A program made the translations under genes and the position numbers. Shown here in pieces: positions 23,546 to 30,020 of a stretch of DNA of 30,020 nucleotides (positions are counted from its first letter, which is position 1; each line of letters opens with the position of its first letter). The notes beneath the pieces were generated by a model. It was not told the DNA's origin and searched no databases. It was given only the letters and a program-made list of their open reading frames with translations. Source of the DNA: an uncultured Collinsella sp. (lineage in GTDB: Bacteria; Actinomycetota; Coriobacteriia; Coriobacteriales; Coriobacteriaceae); contig URYA01000004.1 in NCBI GenBank assembly GCA_900551975.1, positions 1-30,020 of the forward strand, in the 5' to 3' direction.

Positions 23546-26500
23546 ATGGCGAACACCCAGAACTATATTAACCACCTGCTGCAGAACACCGGCATTACGC
23601 CGGCATGCAGCGAAGAAGAGCGCTTGGCTGCCGAGGATATCGCTCAGATCTTCCGCAACCACGGCTTTGATCCCGAGGTCCAGGAGTTCAATGCTCCGGC
23701 GCCCAGTAGATTGGCATTTGCCGTTACCGGTATTCTTGCGTTTGCCGGCGCCCTGCTGATGGGCATCGGCGGCGGTGTCGGCTTGGTCGGCACCTTGCTG
23801 GCCATTGTCGGCGCCGTTCTTTACGTGCTCGAGCGCACGGGCCACCCCGTGGTTTCGCGCCTGGGCAAGACGGGCGTGAGCCAAAATGTCATCGCCTACC
23901 ACAAAGCCTCGGGTCCGCTCGCGTCTCCGCGCAACCGCCCGGTGGTCGTTGTCGCACACTACGACTCTCCCCGTGCTGAGCTGCTCGCCCGTGAGCCCTA
24001 TGCTTCGTATCGTGCGCTTATCGCCAAGCTGTTGCCTGTTGCCACGGTTGCCCCTGCTGCCGTTGCCATCCTGCGCATCCTGCCGCTTCCCGGCGCGCTC
24101 AAGGTTCTGCTGTGGATTGTCGCGATCCTCGCTTCCCTCGTTGCACTTGCCAACGCGGCAAACATCATCTCTAACCGCCACATTCTTCCCTATACGTCCG
24201 GCGCGGTGTGCAACAAGTCTTCTGTCGCCGCTATGCTCGGCGTTATGGACAACGTTGCTCCCTTCCAGGGCGAAAACGAGTTTCCCGACGATGTTCCGTT
24301 CGACACCTATTTTGGGGAGCAGAAGCGTCGTGCCGAGGAAATGGCGCGCGCAGCGGCGGAGTATGCCGCGGCCCAGCAGCAAAATGACTACGGCAACACC
24401 ATCGAGTACGAAGAACCTACCTACGCCGAGGACGAGTTCGGTCAGCCGATTGCTCCCGGCGCTCAGACCGAGCCCGAACAGGGTGAGGCTTTCGACGAGC
24501 AGATCGAGGGCTTTGAGGGTGCGTCTGCCGACGAGACGCTGATCGGCGCCATCGTGCCCGAGGATCAGAATCAGACTGTCCAGGCCGAAGAGTTCAATGA
24601 CGAGGTTCCCATTGCCGAGCCGGCGGAGGAGCCTGCCGCGGCCGAGCCCAAGCTCTATCGCAATGCCGCCGGCAACATCCGCTTTGGTTCGGATGCCATC
24701 CGTGCGCTCGGAATGCTTCCCGAGTCCTGCACGCTCGATTACGAGGAGGGCGAGGAGCCGACGTTTGAGCTCGAGCCTGCCCCCGTTGTCACCGTGGATG
24801 ATGAGTCTGCCGCGGTTACCGCTGCCGTTGCCGAGCCCGAGGCGGTGTCCGCGATCGATCCCGCGGCAGGACTGGACATTTTGGCTCCCGCCGCGCCGGT
24901 GCAAGACGTTGCGGACGAGTCTGACGACGATTACGTTGAACAGCCGAGGCGCGTGTCTTACGAGAGCGATACTGATTTCTCTGCCGAGATTCCCGCGGCA
25001 ACGCCCCATGCCGACATTGCATCGGCGTTCTCGTCGATTGGCGCCAGCGCTTCCAACTTCTTTAAGGGTGCGCTTGCAAAGGGCAAGAAATTTGTCGACG
25101 ATTTCGAGGAGAAGCGCGCTGCCGCACGCGAGGCTGCCGAGCAGGAGGCTATCGCTCAGCAGCAGGCAGCCGAGGCGGCACGTGAGCTCGCGGCGCAAGA
25201 GTTCGAGCAGAACGAGGCTATGCAGTCCGTGCCCGTCGACGCCGCCGAAGCTACAACGTCCTTTGAGTCCCAGCAACCGACGTCCGCGGATGTTGTTGAG
25301 GCGACGACGTCTTTCGAGGCCCAGCAGCACGTCGATAGCACCATGTCGTTTGATGCCGCGAAGTTCGATTCCACGATAACGTTTGAAAAGCAAGGCACCG
25401 CGATTGCCGAGCCCCTTCCTGTTTCCGATGAACAGGGCGACGCGGTGGACGATGACGAGCCTATTGATGCTGCCGAAATCCAAGATGCCGCCGAGGACGA
25501 GCCCGTCGAGGCCAACTCTGACGAAGAACAATACGCGGCAGCCGAGCAAGATGAGTCGACCGAGGCCGAGCAGGAGGAAGTGCCTGCGGTTTCCGAGGCT
25601 CCCGAGACAGATGAGTCGAGGCCTTACTCCACGCAGATTTTCACCATGCCGACCCCGAGTGGTTCCGGTGCCACGGTTGCCGATGTCGCTCCCATCCAGG
25701 ACGAAACGGTCGATTCCCTTATGGCCCAGATTTCCTCCCAGGCATCACCGCGTCCGCAGATGAATGTTCCCGATCCGGCGTCGGCACCGTCGCCTGCGCC
25801 CTCTTCGTCTCCGCTGGCTTCGGTCCCCGATCCGTCGCTGCCGTCGATGAAGCAGGCAAACGTTGCGTCTCGCACGTCGCTGTTCGACCTTCCCGATCCC
25901 TCTGCCCAGGTCAACGACCCCTTTGCTACTGCCCAGGGTCCCGAACCCACATCGGCACCCGTTGCGCCTCCTATGCCCGTTGCGTCGGGCGCGCAGCCGA
26001 TCGAGACCATTTCGGCTCCCGCCCCGGCGGCACCCAAGTCTCGTAAGCGCGGCCTGGGTGGCCTGTTCGGCCGTAAAAAGAAAAACGAGCAGGACAGCAT
26101 GAGTGACTGGCTGGGCGTCGAAGACGATTACGATGCCAAGAAGTCCGGTCGCGGTATCGGTTCGTGGGATAACTTCGAGGACGATAACGATGGCTGGAAG
26201 GGCGGCGCTACGTCTTCCGATGGCGCTTCTTCCGAAGATATGCTCTCGGCTGTCGCCTCTATGGGCGATGATGAGCTGCTCGGTCACGATATCTGGTTTG
26301 TGGCAACGGGCGCCTCGGATTGTGATGGCGCCGGCATGAAGGCCTTCTTGGCTTCGCACCGCGATAAGCTCCGCGGCGTATTCTTCATCAATCTTGAATC
26401 CGTCGGCGCCGGTAGGCTTTCGGTGGTGACGGTTGAGGGCGAACAGCAGCTGCTCAAGGGCGATCGCCGCATCATGAACCTGGTCAGCAAGGTGTGCAAG

Positions 26501-26716
26501 TCGTTCCATGTCGATTGTGGCGCGCTCGAGATGCCCTATGCCAAGACCGATGCCTATGCCGCGCTCGAGGCGAGCCGCCGAGCCCTCACCATCGCCGGCG
26601 TGGACGGCACGCGTCTGGCTTGCGCTCGTACCGAGGACGACCTGCCCCACAATGTCAACCCGACGAACATTGCCACGGTATCCGAGGTCGTGACCGAGGT
26701 TATCCGCCGTTCGTAG
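23546..26716 (+). CDS. Multi-pass membrane protein with an M28-peptidase-like fold split by a long disordered insert
   Basis: 1056 residues. Four probable membrane segments lie at about 55-74, 78-96, 155-180 and 183-207. Between the pairs is VVVVAHYDSPRAE, the HxD zinc motif of M28 aminopeptidases (His138, Asp140). SGAVCNKSSVAAML (about 219-232) matches the second metal motif, but without its aspartate. Residues about 235-910 are acidic, Ala/Glu/Pro/Ser-rich and probably disordered, with the repeated motif TTSFE/TMSFD/TITFE and a basic cluster KSRKRGLGGLFGRKKK. The last 144 residues resume the fold: FVATGASDCDG where the catalytic Glu-Glu is expected, FINLESVG (Glu951) and LPHNVNP (His1035). 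Several active-site residues look replaced, so enzyme activity is doubtful. ATG 23546 has TGGAG upstream; an open extension to 23396 lacks one. Confidence 0.75.
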   Translation: MANTQNYINHLLQNTGITPACSEEERLAAEDIAQIFRNHGFDPEVQEFNAPAPSRLAFAVTGILAFAGALLMGIGGGVGLVGTLLAIVGAVLYVLERTGHPVVSRLGKTGVSQNVIAYHKASGPLASPRNRPVVVVAHYDSPRAELLAREPYASYRALIAKLLPVATVAPAAVAILRILPLPGALKVLLWIVAILASLVALANAANIISNRHILPYTSGAVCNKSSVAAMLGVMDNVAPFQGENEFPDDVPFDTYFGEQKRRAEEMARAAAEYAAAQQQNDYGNTIEYEEPTYAEDEFGQPIAPGAQTEPEQGEAFDEQIEGFEGASADETLIGAIVPEDQNQTVQAEEFNDEVPIAEPAEEPAAAEPKLYRNAAGNIRFGSDAIRALGMLPESCTLDYEEGEEPTFELEPAPVVTVDDESAAVTAAVAEPEAVSAIDPAAGLDILAPAAPVQDVADESDDDYVEQPRRVSYESDTDFSAEIPAATPHADIASAFSSIGASASNFFKGALAKGKKFVDDFEEKRAAAREAAEQEAIAQQQAAEAARELAAQEFEQNEAMQSVPVDAAEATTSFESQQPTSADVVEATTSFEAQQHVDSTMSFDAAKFDSTITFEKQGTAIAEPLPVSDEQGDAVDDDEPIDAAEIQDAAEDEPVEANSDEEQYAAAEQDESTEAEQEEVPAVSEAPETDESRPYSTQIFTMPTPSGSGATVADVAPIQDETVDSLMAQISSQASPRPQMNVPDPASAPSPAPSSSPLASVPDPSLPSMKQANVASRTSLFDLPDPSAQVNDPFATAQGPEPTSAPVAPPMPVASGAQPIETISAPAPAAPKSRKRGLGGLFGRKKKNEQDSMSDWLGVEDDYDAKKSGRGIGSWDNFEDDNDGWKGGATSSDGASSEDMLSAVASMGDDELLGHDIWFVATGASDCDGAGMKAFLASHRDKLRGVFFINLESVGAGRLSVVTVEGEQQLLKGDRRIMNLVSKVCKSFHVDCGALEMPYAKTDAYAALEASRRALTIAGVDGTRLACARTEDDLPHNVNPTNIATVSEVVTEVIRRS

Positions 26717-26737
26717 ACGGAGCTCTAAGGAGTCAAC

Positions 26738-26956
26738 GTGTTTTCGTATATTAAGCGCCATTGGCCTGTCTACGTGATTTTGACCTTGATTGCCATTGCG
26801 TTAGGATTTGGGGCTGCCTACATCGTGGGTGCGAAGGGCTCGACCCCCGCCTCCGCAATCAGCGAAGAGGTGGAGCAAGAACAGAGTACGGGTGCCGATG
26901 GGATTCCTGAGTCCGAGCAGGCAATCGTTGATGGTGGATCTTCGTCTGCAGAGTAG
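26738..26956 (+). CDS. Small single-pass membrane protein, unknown function
   Basis: 72 residues: a short basic start (MFSYIKRHWP), one hydrophobic helix (about 11-32, VYVILTLIAIALGFGAAYIV) and an acidic, Ser/Glu-rich tail. GTG 26738 has an excellent AAGGAG, and the gene lies 21 bases after the M28-like gene, so the two are probably co-transcribed and perhaps act together. I recognise no family. A strong terminator follows. Confidence 0.72.
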   Translation: MFSYIKRHWPVYVILTLIAIALGFGAAYIVGAKGSTPASAISEEVEQEQSTGADGIPESEQAIVDGGSSSAE

Positions 26957-26977
26957 ATACGGCGATTTACATGATTG

Positions 26978-27015
26978 AAAGCGGGCGAGCCAGTCCCCTG
27001 GCTCGCCCGCTTTTT
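26978..27015. terminator. Bidirectional intrinsic terminator
   Basis: A perfect 16-bp stem (26978-26993 with 26998-27013) with a TCCC loop. Five T follow on the plus strand; on the minus strand three T are followed by CAATC. It lies between two converging genes and probably serves both, more strongly on plus. Confidence 0.92.
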
Positions 27016-27022
27016 CATCGCG

Positions 27023-30020
27023 CTAGCGCTTCTTTGGGATCGACCTAAGGCGAGCGAACCATAGGGCTGCGGCACCCGAGGTCAGGAGCGCGGTGATGCA
27101 AGCGGCGATGGGAACTGATCCTGTTGCCGGTAGGTCCTGCGGTAGGGTACAGCGTTGAATGACGCTGTCCTCGTCATGCGACTCAAGTTTATCGCCGCCA
27201 CCGTTGCGGCAAAGATCGACGCGTGCGCTGTTGGTGAGTGCGGTTTGGGGCGTATAAGCCGACGTTGCCTGCATGTGTACGACTGCGCCCCGAGCGTCTG
27301 TGCCAAGGATTGCTTTGGCATCGTCAAGGTCGTCGTGCTCATCTTTGAGATCATCGCGGGTCCAAGAATCCGCATCGCTTCGAGTCGTAAAGTCGGCGGC
27401 TACCGCACCGTATTCAATGCGAATGCCCGTTACGACGGTATTGGACGCAAGGTCGAGTTCTTTCGCCTCGAGTGTGGTGGATTCCGTGGTCGAGACATCC
27501 GCCTTCCAGAGGTGCCAGCCGTCGTAATCGACGAGGCGGCAATCCTCACCCAGACTTTCCCTTACTTCGTCGGACTCAAGCCAAGGATTTTCGTGCCCAT
27601 CGTCAAGTGTCGCGTTTGCCGGCTCATCGACGTCTGTCGAGTCCAACGGCGTCGTGCGATACCACACGTTGCACAGACCATTGAGGTCGCCGATGGCGAC
27701 GGGGGTTTCGATTGAGACGAATCTCGCCGTATCGTCCTCGGCGCACTCAAGATCATCGGTAATTGTGAACTCATCAACCCAGGTAGTTGAATCGTTTCGA
27801 GCGTCGATGGTATAGGAGAAAAGCCCATCCGTATTGGTTTGCATCGCGGCACGGTTTTTACCATCGCCGTTAGCCAACTGGCCCTTTTCGATAGGTTGGA
27901 CAAGTTCCTGACGCTTGTCGACCTGCCCCTTGATCTCGATGGGCGCATCCTTCATCGCGACGGATTGGACTTCTCCCGTATCCTTTATTTCAAACGTTAT
28001 CTCCTCGGCAAGGTCATAGGTCCGCGGAGACATCATTTCGCGCAACGAGTAGGTGCCGGGTGCAAGATGTTCGACGCGGTGCGGCTTGTCGGATGAGGTC
28101 CAGGAGTCTATTTCGGTTTTATCGGGACCATATAAGGTGAGCTGTGCGCCTTCCACTTCCTGCTCACCGCTTGCATCGACCTTGGAGATATCAACCTTGG
28201 TGTAATCGTCGGATACGTTAAGCCGTGCTTCTACAACGGGTGTTTTCTGGTCGGCATAAGTAAGGTCGACAATATGGGTTGTCTGATCGAGCAAGAAGCC
28301 TGCCGGCGCTTGAGTCTCGACAACCTCGTAGCGTGCGGTGCCAGATCCCAGTGGGAGGTTGTCCGCGCGTGCTTCTCCAGTTTCATCCGTCGTGACGGTC
28401 GCGACGGTCTCACCGTCGAGCGCGGCAATGCTACCGTCGGGGCGCACGATATCACCCGAGGCACGGATCTCAAAGACGGCGCCCGCGAGGCTGCTGCCGT
28501 CTATGGCATCGGTTTTAACGATCCTGATGTTTCCGGTCGCGGCGTGGTCATAATACGAGGCGATTGCAACGGGCGTTAGGTTCATGTCGGCGGGTATGTT
28601 TACCTCGATCTCTTCGCCGACAAGATAGGGCTCTTTGGCCGAGGTTTCGCGTACATAATAGGTGCCCGGCATGAGCGATTCGGGCAGTGTGACGGTGCCG
28701 GTCGCGTCAGTCGTAAAGGTGTCCATTACGTTATGTGCTGGATACCAGCAAGTTTGTGAGACAGGTTCGTGATTGCTGTCGAGGAGTTGGAAGGTGAATC
28801 CGGCTAGGGGAACAGAAGCGCCTGTTTGGGCATCGCGTTTTACAATCTGGAGATGCGTCGACAGCGCGTGGTTGTCCACAATATATTGAAGCTCGGCCCC
28901 GTCGGAAATCTGATTGGCCCCGACGGTCCATTCCCCTGCACGTTTAAAACCCTCGGGGACGGTTTCCGGAACCTCGCGAATCGTGTAGCCGGCACGGTCG
29001 TATGGGACAGCTCCGTGGACACCGGCGGGTCGCTTGCCTGTGCCGAACCATGCTTCGGGCTGATCTTTGGTGGAGGCAAAGCCATAGATGTTTGTGGTCG
29101 GTGTGCCAACAACCTGCTGAGAGCTGTTGCTGACAACCTCAAAGACAACACCACCCGCCGGCTGCTCCAGGCCGGATTGGTCGCTATTGCCGTAATCCTT
29201 GAATTTGGAAATCTCAAGGTTAAACGCAATGGGGATATCGGAAACGCGAGATTCGATCTCGACCACGCCTGAATCGCCGAGCTGGTCGGCTCCAACGGTA
29301 TAGGTCCAGCTGTCGTTGGATGGCAGGTAGCCCTCGGGGGCTTTTGATTCGTAGATGGTAAAGGTTCCTAAGGGGACATCGGCGAGGGTGGCCCGACCGC
29401 TTTCGTCGGTCGTGAGGATTTGTGCCCATCCAGGGGTTGATTGCGACACACACGTGAACTCTGCTCCTGCGAGCGAAGCTCCCACCTGGTGGCCGGCATT
29501 CGTCGCGGCATCGAGTTTTACGATACGCAGGTTGATGGTGCCGGGCTGTTCATCAATGGCGACCCGCCCGCCGTCATTCCCCGTGGTAAAGGCAATACGA
29601 TCGTGGCGGGGGACATAGCCGGCCGGCGCCTTCGTTTCAACTAGGTAGTATGCCGTGTTGGGCAGAAGTGTTGCTTGCGCTCGACCGTTGCTGTCCATCT
29701 TGATGGTGCCGACACGCGCGCCGCTGGCGCTCTCAAAAATATCGAATGTTGCCCCGGTAAACTGATAGGTATTGTTTCCGCTGGTAATAACGGTGTTAGC
29801 AGACTGCTTTTGGAAGGAAACAGACACCGCCGGCAGTACATAGAGCATGTCTTGACGTTTGCTGCCGCCCGATACGGCCCCTAGATAGCGTCGCGCGCGG
29901 TGCGGAGCGGCTTTGATGCTTCCTGATTTTGCGCTGTCGTGGAGCCACCGCGCAGCCGCCACGACTTCATTGTCGGCGGTAAAGTGTCCGCTCTTGGTTT
30001 TACCCTGAGCGGTCGTGTAG
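27023..30020 (-). CDS. LPxTG-anchored surface protein with repeated SpaA/Cna-B domains (partial, N-terminus off the right edge)
   Basis: 998 residues are visible and the frame is open at the window edge, so the signal peptide is not seen. About six prealbumin-like SpaA/Cna-B domains run in tandem (about 29830 down to 27930). Five start with a lysine strand (IVKLDA, ISKFKD, IVKRDA, IVKTDA, ISKVDA) and most end with a glutamate strand of the YxxxETxAPxGY type (YYLVETKAPAGY, FTIYESKAPEGY, YEVVETQAPAGF), the pattern that forms internal Lys-Asn/Asp isopeptide bonds. A larger domain (about 27900-27150, LFSYTIDARNDSTTWVDEF) follows. The C-terminus is a sortase signal: LPATG, a hydrophobic stretch (IAACITALLTSGAAALWF) and a basic tail (RLRSIPKKR). 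It is probably an adhesin or pilus-like stalk; the ligand is unknown. Confidence 0.9.
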   Translation of the reverse strand, partial: YTTAQGKTKSGHFTADNEVVAAARWLHDSAKSGSIKAAPHRARRYLGAVSGGSKRQDMLYVLPAVSVSFQKQSANTVITSGNNTYQFTGATFDIFESASGARVGTIKMDSNGRAQATLLPNTAYYLVETKAPAGYVPRHDRIAFTTGNDGGRVAIDEQPGTINLRIVKLDAATNAGHQVGASLAGAEFTCVSQSTPGWAQILTTDESGRATLADVPLGTFTIYESKAPEGYLPSNDSWTYTVGADQLGDSGVVEIESRVSDIPIAFNLEISKFKDYGNSDQSGLEQPAGGVVFEVVSNSSQQVVGTPTTNIYGFASTKDQPEAWFGTGKRPAGVHGAVPYDRAGYTIREVPETVPEGFKRAGEWTVGANQISDGAELQYIVDNHALSTHLQIVKRDAQTGASVPLAGFTFQLLDSNHEPVSQTCWYPAHNVMDTFTTDATGTVTLPESLMPGTYYVRETSAKEPYLVGEEIEVNIPADMNLTPVAIASYYDHAATGNIRIVKTDAIDGSSLAGAVFEIRASGDIVRPDGSIAALDGETVATVTTDETGEARADNLPLGSGTARYEVVETQAPAGFLLDQTTHIVDLTYADQKTPVVEARLNVSDDYTKVDISKVDASGEQEVEGAQLTLYGPDKTEIDSWTSSDKPHRVEHLAPGTYSLREMMSPRTYDLAEEITFEIKDTGEVQSVAMKDAPIEIKGQVDKRQELVQPIEKGQLANGDGKNRAAMQTNTDGLFSYTIDARNDSTTWVDEFTITDDLECAEDDTARFVSIETPVAIGDLNGLCNVWYRTTPLDSTDVDEPANATLDDGHENPWLESDEVRESLGEDCRLVDYDGWHLWKADVSTTESTTLEAKELDLASNTVVTGIRIEYGAVAADFTTRSDADSWTRDDLKDEHDDLDDAKAILGTDARGAVVHMQATSAYTPQTALTNSARVDLCRNGGGDKLESHDEDSVIQRCTLPQDLPATGSVPIAACITALLTSGAAALWFARLRSIPKKR

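Noticed and set aside
23495..25549. A 684-codon open frame on the minus strand
   Set aside because: It is antisense to the M28-like gene. Its Arg/Leu/Gly-rich translation mirrors the Ala/Glu/Pro-rich linker.
27930..29830. Possible DNA repeat array in the surface-protein gene
   Set aside because: The repeats are diverged protein domains; I see no long exact DNA repeats.

Overview
The window is a chromosomal replication-origin region from a high-GC Gram-positive bacterium, most likely class Coriobacteriia (Collinsella-like). The evidence is the actinobacterial gene order (dnaA-dnaN-recF-DUF721/DciA-gyrB-gyrA on one side; rpmH-rnpA-yidD-yidC-jag-rsmG-parS-parA-parB on the other), GC-rich codon use, an LPxTG surface protein, and protein sequences that look coriobacterial to me. 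The genus is inference; no search was run.

Left arm (1-10918, all minus strand, read away from the origin): an ATPase/winged-helix gene of unknown function and dnaA form one unit. dnaN, recF and the DUF721/DciA gene follow and end at an intrinsic terminator. A tandemly duplicated promoter then drives gyrB and gyrA, and gyrA runs off the left edge. Gap 10919-11191 is the best oriC candidate. It and the dnaA-dnaN gap share an exact 14-bp motif that looks like a DnaA box with altered bases, and the DnaA recognition helix is altered too.

Right arm (11192-16232, plus strand): rpmH (strong sigma-70-type promoter), rnpA, yidD, yidC and khpB/jag, then a terminator. Next come rsmG, three perfect parS sites exactly 39 bp apart, parA, parB and a small YtxH-like membrane protein. 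From rsmG onward this stretch is clearly less GC-rich than its surroundings.

Beyond the origin core (16233-30020): rlmN (minus); ddl overlapping a DnaQ-DinG fusion gene (plus) whose last helicase motif is broken by a +1 frameshift; two overlapping WYL regulators (minus, PafB/PafC-like arrangement); a divergent gene for a membrane protein with an M28 peptidase fold split by about 700 disordered residues and lacking expected active-site residues; a small membrane protein; and, beyond a two-way terminator, the C-terminal part of a large SpaA/Cna-B-repeat cell-wall-anchored adhesin (minus), cut by the right edge.

No rRNA, tRNA, CRISPR array, insertion sequence or prophage was recognised. Every gap between genes is under 300 bp.
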